A DNA stretch of 32,844 nucleotides from Candidatus Yonathbacteria bacterium. GTDB taxonomy: Bacteria; Patescibacteriota; Minisyncoccia; Phycocordibacterales; UBA1550. The stretch is from NCBI GenBank assembly GCA_016215205.1, contig JACRKU010000015.1, positions 1 through 32,844 on the forward strand, read 5' to 3'. This document shows, one piece after another, positions 6,152 to 15,691 of the stretch. Each line of letters starts with the position of its first letter. Positions within the stretch are counted from its first letter, which is position 1. Below the pieces are notes generated by a model. It did no database searches. It was not told the DNA's origin and was given only the letters and a program-made list of their open reading frames with translations. Made by a program: the position numbers and the translations under genes.

Positions 6152-7700
6152 GAAATACAAAATTAAAAAATCAGTAAAAAATATCGAAAAACCTTTTCTA
6201 TTTTCCGTTTGCCATCGCCCGACTGCTCTTTTTGAGCGACAGGCAGTGGCGAGCAGGTTTAGATTCTATTTTCCATATTCTGCATCGCGCGGTGTCGCGA
6301 CTCTCCCCACCGTGATGGTCCTGGGGATTATGGCGCTACTTGTTGCGGTAAGTATTACGGCACTTTCCTTTACTGAACTTTTTATTTCGCAAGGCAGTGC
6401 GCAGTCGGCACGCGCTCATTTTTATGCCGAAGCGGGCGCGCGTGACGCGCTTATAAAAATTGCGCGCGACAAGACATATACTTGTACGACGACCGATTGC
6501 TATTCGATTGATTTCAGCACGAACGGATGCAGTTTATTAAATGACTGCGCCAAGGTTCAGGTAACTGGTTCTGACACATTGAAGACCATCACTTCGAAGG
6601 GGATTATGAAATCGAGCACCCGAACGCTTGTTGTGAATGTCACCCAGTCTTCTAGTGGCGAAATAATGAACGCCGCCAGCGGCGTTCTCTCCGCCCTTTC
6701 GCCATCCGCTACTTCTACTGGGGCGGCCCCCCGCGGTATCGTTATCTCAGCAGACGGTACATCGGTGTATGTAGGCAATTATAGCGCCGGCACTGTATCT
6801 ATGTACAGCCGAAACACTTCATCTGGTGCCCTTGCCCCACTTTCGCCTGCTACTGTCACGACGGCGTCAAACCCCCACAGTATTACCATTTCCGCCGATG
6901 GTACTTCGGTGTATGTGACAAACTGGACTTCCAGCACTGTATCTATGTACAGTCGCAACACCGGTACAGGAGCCCTTTCCACTAAAACTGATTATGCAAC
7001 AGGTGGAAACCCACGCGGTGTCGCCATAAGCGCCGATGGCGCTTCGGTATACACGGCAAACAGTGCTTCCACTACTGTATCTATGTACAGTCGCAACACC
7101 GGAACAGGAGCTTTGACACCTCTTGCTACTTCAACCATTGCCACCCAGTCAAATCCTTTCGCTATCGCCATTTCCGCTGATGGCACTTCGGTGTATGTTG
7201 CGAACGGCAACGCCGCCACTATTTCAATGTACAGTCGCAATACGGGCACCGGTGCTCTGACTGCTCTTGGAACCCCCACCATCGCAACTGGGGTAGCCCC
7301 TTACAGTATTACCATTTCTGTTGACGGCACATCGGTGTATGCGGCAAACTTTACTGACAATACAATCTCTCAATATAGCCGCAACACTGGCACTGGCGCT
7401 CTGACTTCGATCGGCACTGTCGCATCAGGGCTAGCCCCCCGTGGCGTCGCCATCTCTGCCGATGGCACTTCTGTGTACGCTACAAACTGGACAGACAGCA
7501 CTGTATCTATGTACAGTCGCAACACCGGAACAGGAGCTTTGACACCTCTTGCTACTTCAACCATTGCCACAGGGGCTGGTCCTTATGGTATTAGTATTTC
7601 CGCGGATGGGAATTCGGTGTATACGGCGAACAACTCCTCAAGCACTGTTTCTATGTATAGTCGCAGCAATGGCACCGTATGGATGGAAGTCGTCAATTAA
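6150..7700 (+). CDS. PilX-like/prepilin-type N-terminus fused to a seven-repeat YVTN-type beta-propeller
   Basis: RGVATLPTVMVLGIMALLVAVSITALSFTELFISQGSAQSARAHFYAEAGARDAL (PilX-like helix) followed by seven copies of a ~47-aa [IV]S[AV]DG.SVY..N......[TI][IV]S.YSR unit. Confidence 0.75.
   Translation: MKYKIKKSVKNIEKPFLFSVCHRPTALFERQAVASRFRFYFPYSASRGVATLPTVMVLGIMALLVAVSITALSFTELFISQGSAQSARAHFYAEAGARDALIKIARDKTYTCTTTDCYSIDFSTNGCSLLNDCAKVQVTGSDTLKTITSKGIMKSSTRTLVVNVTQSSSGEIMNAASGVLSALSPSATSTGAAPRGIVISADGTSVYVGNYSAGTVSMYSRNTSSGALAPLSPATVTTASNPHSITISADGTSVYVTNWTSSTVSMYSRNTGTGALSTKTDYATGGNPRGVAISADGASVYTANSASTTVSMYSRNTGTGALTPLATSTIATQSNPFAIAISADGTSVYVANGNAATISMYSRNTGTGALTALGTPTIATGVAPYSITISVDGTSVYAANFTDNTISQYSRNTGTGALTSIGTVASGLAPRGVAISADGTSVYATNWTDSTVSMYSRNTGTGALTPLATSTIATGAGPYGISISADGNSVYTANNSSSTVSMYSRSNGTVWMEVVN
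6211..6250. repeat. Imperfect palindromic element within the pilin/propeller ORF
   Basis: GCCATCGCCCGACTGCTC-TTTTT-GAGCGACAGGCAGTGGC; arms pair with a bulge and two mismatches. Confidence 0.55.
7074..7144 (+). repeat. 71-bp exact direct repeat, copy 1 (second copy at 7500-7570)
   Basis: actgtatctatgtacagtcgcaacaccggaacaggagctttgacacctcttgctacttcaaccattgccac is identical at both positions, 426 bp apart. Confidence 0.9.
7500..7570 (+). repeat. 71-bp exact direct repeat, copy 2
   Basis: Identical to 7074-7144. Confidence 0.9.
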
Positions 7701-7720
7701 TTCAAAGAAATCCCCTGTAC

Positions 7721-7757
7721 CACTTGGAGGCAAGGCCTCCAAGTAAGGCCTCCAAAT
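7721..7757. repeat. REP-like palindrome (ACTTGGAGGC-AAG-GCCTCCAAGT) plus a trailing half copy
   Basis: Same core as the four palindromes around the RAYT at 24.1-24.8 kb; lies between convergent genes. Confidence 0.85.
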
Positions 7758-7806
7758 AACTTTTTTGTTTTTGTTGTTGGGTGGTTGATAAGATTAAACA
7801 CCTCGC

Positions 7807-9042
7807 TTATTCGTAACGAAGGGCGTCTATCGGGCTTTTGCGCGCGGCTGTGCGCGCTGGATAAAGGCCAAAAATGAGCCCGATAGCGCCAGAAACGCCG
7901 AGACCGAGGATTGCGGCGGATACAGGGAAACTAAATGTCCAAGCGATACTGGTGAACTTTGTGATACCTGTTGCGATAGCCCAAGAAAAGAATGCGCCGA
8001 GTAGAATTCCTATAATACCGCCAAGCCCAGTCAAAATAACCGCCTCAAGAAGAAACTGCGTAAGAATGTTTTTATATGTCGCTCCAAGAGCTTTGCGAAG
8101 CCCTATTTCTTTTGTGCGTTCCGTCACGGAAACGAGCATTATGTTCATAATACCGATACCGCCGACGATGAGCGAGATTGCGGCAACAGCGGCGAGAAAG
8201 ATAGTGAGCACTGAAGTGATAGATGAAAGGCGGCCAGCAAGGTCCACTTGCGTGATGACAAAGAAATCATCTTTGTCAGGATCGGTGATATTATGCGATT
8301 CGCGAAGCGTGAGTTTGATTTCATCTGCGGCATCATTGATCTGCGCCTCACTCGCGGCTTCTGTGATGAAGCGGTTGAAATGTTTGATGCCCAAAACATA
8401 GTCTTGAGCGGTGGTGTACGGGATAATCGCCGCCTCGTCAAAGTTGAAGAAATCCTGTCCGCGCTCGGCAAAGACGCCAATGACGCGGAAATTATGATTT
8501 TTCATTTTGATTACCGAGCCAACGGCTTCATCGGCGCCGAAAAGCTCTGTCTTTACTTTGTTGCCAATCACCACATATTTTGCCCGCCCGCGTATGTCTT
8601 CTTCAGTGAAAAATGTTCCGCTTTTAAGTGGCATATCAAAAATCTTTTCCATGAGCGGGGATGCACCAAAGATAGTGAGGTTGAATGTGTCGCTTTGGTA
8701 AGAAGCGCCTGATGCTCCAAAAACGATTGGCATAACATATTTTACGCTTGGGGTATTTTCTCGGCGCAGAAGTAAATCTAAGTCACGTTTTTTTAGTGAA
8801 TCATTAAAAATTTGTCCCGCGTCTGATGGGCCTTTTGGCTCTCTTCCACCACCTACGATAATCGTACGAGTACCCATACCCTTTACTTGGTCGAGGATAA
8901 GCGCTTGAGCGCCTTGACCGAGCGACATCACGAGAATGATGGCGGTAACTCCGATAACAATACCTAAAATAGTCAAAAACGACCTTGCGCGGTTTTGTTC
9001 GAGTCCTCTGTATGCAGTTTTGATGCTGTGTTTGAAACGCAT
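7807..9042 (-). CDS. ABC transporter permease, MacB/FtsX family
   Basis: MRFKHSIKTAYRGLEQNRARSFLTILGIVIGVTAIILVMSLGQGAQ...GGIGIMNIMLVSVTERTKEIGLRKALGA. Start set at 9042 because the longer ORF overlaps the upstream gene. Confidence 0.9.
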   Translation of the reverse strand: MRFKHSIKTAYRGLEQNRARSFLTILGIVIGVTAIILVMSLGQGAQALILDQVKGMGTRTIIVGGGREPKGPSDAGQIFNDSLKKRDLDLLLRRENTPSVKYVMPIVFGASGASYQSDTFNLTIFGASPLMEKIFDMPLKSGTFFTEEDIRGRAKYVVIGNKVKTELFGADEAVGSVIKMKNHNFRVIGVFAERGQDFFNFDEAAIIPYTTAQDYVLGIKHFNRFITEAASEAQINDAADEIKLTLRESHNITDPDKDDFFVITQVDLAGRLSSITSVLTIFLAAVAAISLIVGGIGIMNIMLVSVTERTKEIGLRKALGATYKNILTQFLLEAVILTGLGGIIGILLGAFFSWAIATGITKFTSIAWTFSFPVSAAILGLGVSGAIGLIFGLYPARTAARKSPIDALRYE

Positions 9043-9046
9043 GGTG

Positions 9047-9775
9047 TTATTTCGTAAGAAGTCCGCCGTTTGTATGACGGCGTTCCGCAACTTTTGTGTC
9101 GCTTTCAATCAAGCCGTCTTTAATGCGAATGATACGTCGCGCGTGTTCGGCGGTGTAGGTCTCGTGGGTGATGAGAATAATAGTGTGCCCGTGTTTTTCG
9201 TTGAGGTCTTGAAGCGTTTGCATAATAGCGCCGCCGGATTTTGAGTCGAGGTTTCCCGTTGGCTCATCGGCAAAGATGACTTCCGGATTGCAAACCAATG
9301 CGCGCGCGATTGCGACACGCTGTTTTTCACCGCCCGAAAGGCGAGTAACATCGTACTTTGTTCGATGGGTGAGCCCGACAATTTCAACTGCATCTATTGT
9401 GCGTTTTTTCCACTCCGATTCCGGGACGTCGGAATAGTGGAGGGGGAGTAGCACATTGTCGTATACGCTTGCGTGAGGAAGAAGGTTGAAAGACTGAAAA
9501 ATAAAACCGAGTTTTTTGTTGCGAATGCGCGCGGTAGCGTCGCCATCGTATGTGCTTGCCTCCTGCCCTTCAAAACGATACGAACCGCTTGTGTAGCCGT
9601 CAAGGAACCCCATTACATGAAGAAGTGTTGATTTGCCGGAACCCGACGGGCCCATAATCGCGACGAATTCTCCGCGTTCAATGGAAAAGGAGACGCCGTG
9701 AAGGACAGGCGTTTCGACTTCGTCGTTCACATAAGTTTTTGTTAGTTTGCTTACTTCTATGAGTGGCATAGTCAT
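9047..9775 (-). CDS. ABC transporter ATP-binding protein, MacB/LolD-like
   Basis: Walker [10 protein letters not shown], signature [15 protein letters not shown], Walker [17 protein letters not shown]. Confidence 0.95.
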   Translation of the reverse strand: MTMPLIEVSKLTKTYVNDEVETPVLHGVSFSIERGEFVAIMGPSGSGKSTLLHVMGFLDGYTSGSYRFEGQEASTYDGDATARIRNKKLGFIFQSFNLLPHASVYDNVLLPLHYSDVPESEWKKRTIDAVEIVGLTHRTKYDVTRLSGGEKQRVAIARALVCNPEVIFADEPTGNLDSKSGGAIMQTLQDLNEKHGHTIILITHETYTAEHARRIIRIKDGLIESDTKVAERRHTNGGLLTK

Positions 9776-11280
9776 TAGTCCTTTGGCGCCATGATGATTG
9801 TAGCGCCGAGGGTTGCGCCGGAAAGAATTTCAATCGACCCATCGGAACCTTTTAGACCAACAGTGACCGATATATCGGTTGTCACGCCGTCTTTGTCGAT
9901 TGCGCGGATAAATTTATCCCCGTTTCGCGTTATGATTGCGCGCTCCGGAATGAATAGAACATTCGCGCGCGCAGAAGTGCTGATATCAATGTTCGCAGTC
10001 ATTCCGGATTTGATGCGAGGGTCATTCTCGGTAAAATGAAGAGTCGTTTTGTATGTTGGAACATTGTCGATGATTGTTTCCGCGGGGTCGATTTTAGTAA
10101 CGCTTGCGGGAAATAAAACATCCGACCCATACGCATCGAGCGTGATGCGCGCGCTGTCGCCTATTTTTATTTTTGCGATGTCCGCCTCGGGAACATACGC
10201 CTCGATTTCAAATGAAGTATCCGAGATAATTGAAAATACTGTTTTACCAATGGTGGCCCCTTCACCTTCTTTTATGTCGGATTTGGTAACGACGCCAGCG
10301 ATTGGCGCTATGATGCGGTACTTTGCAAGCTCGCCACGAGCAGAGAGAACTCGCGCTTCTTGCGCAGAAATAACTTCGCTCGCTGTGCCGGCTTCAAGAA
10401 GAGAAAGTTCGTCTTTAACTTTTGCGAGTGTGAGCGTCAAGGTCGCGAGAGATTGCTGTTTGGTGTTTACATTGGAAATTGCTGTGGTGATGTTGTTGCG
10501 CGCGGTAGCGATATTGGCGCGATATGTGTCGAGGGCTGTGTTGGTAATCGTACAATCAAGCGTGAGTGCGCGACTCATAATCTCAAGAAGAGAAGATACC
10601 CTTGCAAGATGCACGCTTTCTTTGCTGAGCGCCAGAGACAGATCTGTATTTGAAGGAAGCGAAGGGAGAAGTGCGGTTTCTGCGCGCCACGCGTCGAAAT
10701 CGAACTCGGTCGTCTGACGAGCTGATTCACCATTGCCGGCGAGCTGGCTGTCGCAGACAGAAAATGTGTATTTATAGGAGGACGTTTTATAACCAGAGAA
10801 CATTCCTGTTGTCTTGTTGTGGAGCGAGTCGTCGGCTTTTGCAAATGAGTCATTTAGAATATCGATAATGCCACCATATGCATTGTTGAGGTCTTGAGTG
10901 TACTTTGCAACCTCGGCTTTTTTTACGGCAAGCTCCTCGGGGCGCGAGCCGCGCTTGAGCTCCGCGAGCCGCGCCTCCGCTTCCAGAAGGCTTCCTTGCG
11001 CACCAGAAGATTCAATTTCGGCAAGGAGTTTGCCTGTTTCCGCATGTTCGCCAACACGCGCATATATGCCGGCCACGCGTCCGCTTTTTTCAAAACCAAG
11101 GTCGACAGTGTTTGTGGACTTGACGCGCCCGGTAACACTGACTTCCTGAATGACATTGCCGAGCTTTATTGTCACAGTGTTAGGGAGTTCGATTTTTTTA
11201 CCAGTGAAAATAAAAAATCCACCGATGATAATTATTATGCCGATGCCGACCAAGGTGAGTTGTTTTTTAGAGAGTTGCAT
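9775..11280 (-). CDS. Efflux transporter periplasmic adaptor-like subunit (HlyD/MacA family)
   Basis: N-terminal TM; NVIQEVSVTGRVKSTNTVDLGFEKSGRV...; second half IIAPIAGVVTKSDIKEGEGATIGKTVFSI. Confidence 0.85.
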   Translation of the reverse strand: MQLSKKQLTLVGIGIIIIIGGFFIFTGKKIELPNTVTIKLGNVIQEVSVTGRVKSTNTVDLGFEKSGRVAGIYARVGEHAETGKLLAEIESSGAQGSLLEAEARLAELKRGSRPEELAVKKAEVAKYTQDLNNAYGGIIDILNDSFAKADDSLHNKTTGMFSGYKTSSYKYTFSVCDSQLAGNGESARQTTEFDFDAWRAETALLPSLPSNTDLSLALSKESVHLARVSSLLEIMSRALTLDCTITNTALDTYRANIATARNNITTAISNVNTKQQSLATLTLTLAKVKDELSLLEAGTASEVISAQEARVLSARGELAKYRIIAPIAGVVTKSDIKEGEGATIGKTVFSIISDTSFEIEAYVPEADIAKIKIGDSARITLDAYGSDVLFPASVTKIDPAETIIDNVPTYKTTLHFTENDPRIKSGMTANIDISTSARANVLFIPERAIITRNGDKFIRAIDKDGVTTDISVTVGLKGSDGSIEILSGATLGATIIMAPKD

Positions 11281-11292
11281 ATGTTAATCGTA

Positions 11293-13806
11293 TCATACTT
11301 GCCGCTCGGCGGTAAGGCGATAGTAGAACATTTTTGCGAATTCGGTGGTAATAAAATAAAGGAGGACGATGCCGAGCACGAGGCCGAGAGATGATGCGGT
11401 CGGGCGCATAAAATGGAACAATGCGCCGCCAACGCTTGTAAACGGAATAATGATAGTTGCCGATGCGGCGAGAACGGAAAGAACTACAAGCGTGAGAGAA
11501 GGAGCTTTTGTTTGGAAGAAGAATTCTCGCGAGCGAATCGAGAAGAGGAAGAGAAGCTCGGTCAAAATGCTTTCGATAAACCAATGGGTCTGAAGGGCTT
11601 CGGGGCTTATCTTGTAGAATGACGCAAAAATCATAAAGTCAAAGACTGTTGAAACAATTCCGAGCACGGTGCCCATAGCGAGTAATTTGCGAACATTGTA
11701 TTGTTTGGGTTCGCGGAGGAGGGTTTGGTCATTGGTGTCGGTCGCTATGGCGATAGCGGGGAAGTCGGAGAGGAGATTGACGAGGAGAATTTGGAGAGGA
11801 AGCATTGGAAGAAAAGGAATAAAGAGGGAAGATATGGCGACTGAATAAAAATTGCCGAAGTTGGAAGAGAGCGAGCTTCGGATATATTTGATAGTATTTG
11901 CGAAAATTGAACGCCCTTCACGAATCCCTCCAATGACGACCGCGAGGCTTCGCTCAAGAAGAATAATGTCGGATACTTCGCGCGCGATGTCGGATGCGCT
12001 CGCGACGACGATGGCGACATTTGCGATTTTGAGCGCGGGGGCGTCGTTGATGCCTTCACCGAGAAAACCGACTTGATAGTTTTTTTGCAAGAGTTCAATT
12101 ATTTGATACTTTTCTTCCGGGAAAACGCGAGCGAACACGTTTGTGCGTTCAAGCGCTTCTCTGCGCGCTTCTTCTTTGAGCGCAAAAAATTCTCGCGCCG
12201 TGAGCACATCTTCGGGGTTTTTTACAAGCCCAACTTCGTACGCCACCGCACCCGCAACTTCTTTGCTGTCACCGGTTAGAATTTTTATTCTAACTCCGAG
12301 TTTTTCCGCGTCCTTGATTGCCGCCTTCGCGCTTTCTTTGATGGGGTCGATAAAAGAAACACATCCGATGAAAGTGAGACCTTCCTCGTTATAATTATTT
12401 CCAACAACTTTTTTGGAAGCGATTGCGAGCGTGCGTCGCCCTGCGCGTCCTTCTTCTGCCATCCATGCGAGCGTTCCTTCGCGTTCTTTGGGCGACAAAG
12501 TAGAGCTGTTGATTATTGACTCCGGTGCGCCGCGAACAATGAGGAGTGTTCCATCCGCGCCTTTGATGAGCGCACTGCTCTTTTTGTGCACAGGGTCAAA
12601 CGGAGTGTCATCTAGGTGCGTGTAAGTATCGAGCCGAGCTCGTTCCTCGCGCGACAAGGATTCCCAGAGCGCGATGTCAAAAGGGTCGGGGGTACCACCG
12701 CGTTCTTTTGTGGTGAGGTAGTTTCCGCCAAGCACACCGGCAAAAATAGTCGCCTTGCCATCCGAGCCGCAGGTTTGATGCACAGTGAGTTTGTTTTCGG
12801 TGAGCGTGCCGGTTTTGTCGCTGCAAAGTACATGGATACTGCCAAGGTCTTCGATTGCGGAGAGGCGCTTGACGACAACGCGGTTTTTGGCAAGATGCCG
12901 CGCTCCTCGTGATAGAGAAAAGGTCATAACGAGCGGGAGCGCTTCTGGAACCACGGATACTGCAAGAGCAATCGAGAAAACGGCGAGTGAAGCGATATCC
13001 GCCGAAAACCCCTTGAGAATGATGTTCATTATAAAGATGAATGCGAGGGTTGCGACAACGAGGTACAAAATGAAACGGCTGAATTTACCGAGCTCTTCCT
13101 CAAATTTGCTTATGCGCGTCATTTTTCCGGCAAGCTCCGCAATTCCGCCGATCATTGTGCGAGTGCCGATTGCAAAAACAATACCCGTTGCTTTCCCTGA
13201 AATGACGGTGGTTCCCGAGAAGCAAATATTTTTTGCTTCGTAAATTTCCATTTTATCGCCCGAGAGCGGTGCCTCCTCCTTGTCTACGGAAACGGATTCT
13301 CCCGTCAGAGGCTCTTCGTTTACCACGAGATTTACTTCTTCGATTATACGAAGGTCGGCAGGAACACCGTCGCCCGCTTCAAGGATAACGATGTCGCCCA
13401 AAACGAGTTCGCGGGCATCGACGCTTGTCACTCTCCCATCACGACGCACTTTTACGCGCGTCGCGATGTAGCGCTTGAGAAGTAAAACGGTTTGTTCGGA
13501 GCGGTATTCTTGATAAAATCCGAGCGTGGTATTGATTAGAATAAAGACGAGAATCATCACACCTTCGGTATTTTGCCCAAAAGAAAAAGAGATTGCGGCG
13601 GCGACAAGAAGAAGATAGATAAAAGATGATTTGAATTGTCGCAAAAAGATTTTCCAAGCATGAACGCGACTTTCTTCGAGTATGTTTTGCCCTCCTTTTT
13701 TGTGCCGACCTTCAATTTCCTCGGACGACAGCCCTCGCAGAGGGTCGACAGAAAATAATTTTGCGATTTTTGCCGTATTGCTTTGGGCGTAAGAAGAAAA
13801 GTCCAT
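11293..13806 (-). CDS. Cation-transporting P-type ATPase (Mg2+/Ca2+-type)
   Basis: EEPLTGESVSV, LCSDKTGTLTENKL, ILTGDSKEVAG, FLGEGINDAPALK; cation ATPase N- and C-terminal regions. Confidence 0.9.
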   Translation of the reverse strand: MDFSSYAQSNTAKIAKLFSVDPLRGLSSEEIEGRHKKGGQNILEESRVHAWKIFLRQFKSSFIYLLLVAAAISFSFGQNTEGVMILVFILINTTLGFYQEYRSEQTVLLLKRYIATRVKVRRDGRVTSVDARELVLGDIVILEAGDGVPADLRIIEEVNLVVNEEPLTGESVSVDKEEAPLSGDKMEIYEAKNICFSGTTVISGKATGIVFAIGTRTMIGGIAELAGKMTRISKFEEELGKFSRFILYLVVATLAFIFIMNIILKGFSADIASLAVFSIALAVSVVPEALPLVMTFSLSRGARHLAKNRVVVKRLSAIEDLGSIHVLCSDKTGTLTENKLTVHQTCGSDGKATIFAGVLGGNYLTTKERGGTPDPFDIALWESLSREERARLDTYTHLDDTPFDPVHKKSSALIKGADGTLLIVRGAPESIINSSTLSPKEREGTLAWMAEEGRAGRRTLAIASKKVVGNNYNEEGLTFIGCVSFIDPIKESAKAAIKDAEKLGVRIKILTGDSKEVAGAVAYEVGLVKNPEDVLTAREFFALKEEARREALERTNVFARVFPEEKYQIIELLQKNYQVGFLGEGINDAPALKIANVAIVVASASDIAREVSDIILLERSLAVVIGGIREGRSIFANTIKYIRSSLSSNFGNFYSVAISSLFIPFLPMLPLQILLVNLLSDFPAIAIATDTNDQTLLREPKQYNVRKLLAMGTVLGIVSTVFDFMIFASFYKISPEALQTHWFIESILTELLFLFSIRSREFFFQTKAPSLTLVVLSVLAASATIIIPFTSVGGALFHFMRPTASSLGLVLGIVLLYFITTEFAKMFYYRLTAERQV

Positions 13807-13813
13807 ATTTATA

Positions 13814-15691
13814 TTATAGCCCTTTTTTATTATAACGAAACAGCCGGAGTGAATTTGCTATAGGGATAAAGTCGGTGAGAAAATTGTACGCGGCGGCACC
13901 CGATGGACCGAAAATACCCGTGAATACGAAATAAAGTCCTACGGCATTGACCACGCCCCAAATGACAAAGTTTCCGCGCACAACATCGGAAACTTTTTTA
14001 GAAAACCAGCGCAGTTCGATGATTTTTTCAAAATCATCTTGCATGAGGACAATATCCGCCGATTCTATTGCGGCATCCGAGCCGATGCCGCCCATTGCAA
14101 TACCTACATCGGCGCGAGAGAGCACCGCGGCATCGTTTACTCCGTCTCCGACCATTGCCACGGTGCGCCCCGCCTTTCCGAGATAATCTTTAAGTACAAA
14201 AACCTTGTGTTCCGGAAGAAGTTTTGAATAGTATTTGTCGATACCGAGATGTTCCGCAATGTTTTTTGCCACTCCCTCATTGTCACCAGTGAGCATTACC
14301 ACTTCTTTAACACCGGTTTTTTTGAGAGTGTCAATACTGCCCACAATTCCTTCACGAATCTCGTCTGCGAGAGCGAACATTCCCACTGTTTTACCGTCTA
14401 AAGCAAGGAGTGTTACATTGTTCCCTTCAGATACGCTTCTCGCCGCCATTTTGTACACTTCGTCCCCAAGCTCGATGCCGCGCTCGCGTAAAAATTCAAG
14501 CGTACCGATGACCAGTTTTTTGTTGTCGGTATCGGTACCGACAATACCGCGACCTTCGACCTCTTGAAAATGTTCCGGCGGATTGCAAGCGCAGCCATTT
14601 TTTTTAGCATATTCTATTATAGCTTTTGAGACCGGATGATTTGACCGCGCGCAAATGATTCCCGACAATTCAAGCACTCGCTTTACGGTTGTTTCGCCAA
14701 ATGACTGCATCTCGGCAACTGACAGTTTTCCCAGCGTCAACGTTCCCGTTTTGTCGACAACGAGCGTGGTAATCTTTCCCGCTTGTTCCAAAAAATCCGC
14801 GCTTTTAATAATGATACCGCGCCGAGCCGCCGTGCCTATGGCGGCAATATACGCGAGAGGAACCGCGATGGCGATATCATCCGCGCATACCACAAGCACG
14901 ACCGCGAGCGTGAGCCGCGTATCTTTTGTCACAAAATAAAGAACAATCGCGCCGACGAGAGTAATTCCGATGTACCAACTCGAAAAACTTTCGGCGGATG
15001 TCCTCATACGGGTTTTTGCGTTGCTGGACGCTTCAACAAGATCTATCATCCGCTCGAATGTGGTTTCGGCGCCTATGCGTTCTGCGCGTATTATGATATT
15101 CCCGGAAACGACAAAGGTAGCGGAAAGTACCGGAGAATCAACTTCGCGAAGCACGGGTACGGATTCGCCGGTCAAAGATGCTTGGTTTACAGTCGCGGAA
15201 CCCCCAGACACGATTCCATCGACAGGTATTTGTTCGCCGAGATTTACAACCACAAAGTCGCCTACTCTCACTTCGGAGAGCGGGATTTCTTTTGTTTGCC
15301 CGCCTTGAATGACGCGCGCTCTCGACGGTTTTAACTTTACGAGGCTTTCGAGAGAAATTCGCATTCGGCGTTTTGTATAGAGGTCAAGGATGCGCGCCCC
15401 CACGAGCATGAGGTTTATAAAAAGCATCGAGCCCCATTCCGCGCTTGCAAACGAGCCGACGAGCGCAATCGTGGCGAGAAGGTCGACATTTATTTTTTTA
15501 TTGCGGAGAGAATAAAAAGCGCTCCGTGCTACGGGGACAAGACCGACAAGTCCCACAACAGCGAAAATTTCTCCGCGGAATTGTATTGGGAGCAGATTTC
15601 CGACATAGAGCGCGAATGTTATGAGCAAAAGAACAGCGAGCGCGGTTTCAAAACGGAGAGCTTTCTTAAAATCGAAGTGCCCATTGGTCAT
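13814..15691 (-). CDS. P1B-like (heavy-metal-type) P-type ATPase with atypical CADD motif
   Basis: LTGESVPV, VVDKTGTLTLGKL, NHPVSKAI (P1B HP motif), MLTGDNEGVA, MVGDGVNDAAVL; no N-terminal CxxC domain; CADD where CPx is expected. Confidence 0.85.
   Translation of the reverse strand: MTNGHFDFKKALRFETALAVLLLITFALYVGNLLPIQFRGEIFAVVGLVGLVPVARSAFYSLRNKKINVDLLATIALVGSFASAEWGSMLFINLMLVGARILDLYTKRRMRISLESLVKLKPSRARVIQGGQTKEIPLSEVRVGDFVVVNLGEQIPVDGIVSGGSATVNQASLTGESVPVLREVDSPVLSATFVVSGNIIIRAERIGAETTFERMIDLVEASSNAKTRMRTSAESFSSWYIGITLVGAIVLYFVTKDTRLTLAVVLVVCADDIAIAVPLAYIAAIGTAARRGIIIKSADFLEQAGKITTLVVDKTGTLTLGKLSVAEMQSFGETTVKRVLELSGIICARSNHPVSKAIIEYAKKNGCACNPPEHFQEVEGRGIVGTDTDNKKLVIGTLEFLRERGIELGDEVYKMAARSVSEGNNVTLLALDGKTVGMFALADEIREGIVGSIDTLKKTGVKEVVMLTGDNEGVAKNIAEHLGIDKYYSKLLPEHKVFVLKDYLGKAGRTVAMVGDGVNDAAVLSRADVGIAMGGIGSDAAIESADIVLMQDDFEKIIELRWFSKKVSDVVRGNFVIWGVVNAVGLYFVFTGIFGPSGAAAYNFLTDFIPIANSLRLFRYNKKGL

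Noticed and set aside
6557-7570. Several antisense ORFs (e.g. 6557-6778, 6779-6982, 6992-7282, 7370-7570) opposite the propeller repeats
   Set aside because: Their repeated sequence (VRAPVPVLRLYIDTV...) is the mirror of the plus-strand repeat; no independent protein signature.
10049-10717. 222-aa plus-strand ORF opposite the adaptor gene
   Set aside because: Low-complexity Ser/Ala/Arg-rich translation antisense to a well-supported HlyD/MacA-like CDS; composition artefact.
14783-15334. 183-aa plus-strand ORF opposite the P1B-like ATPase
   Set aside because: Antisense to a strongly supported P-type ATPase; no recognisable domain.
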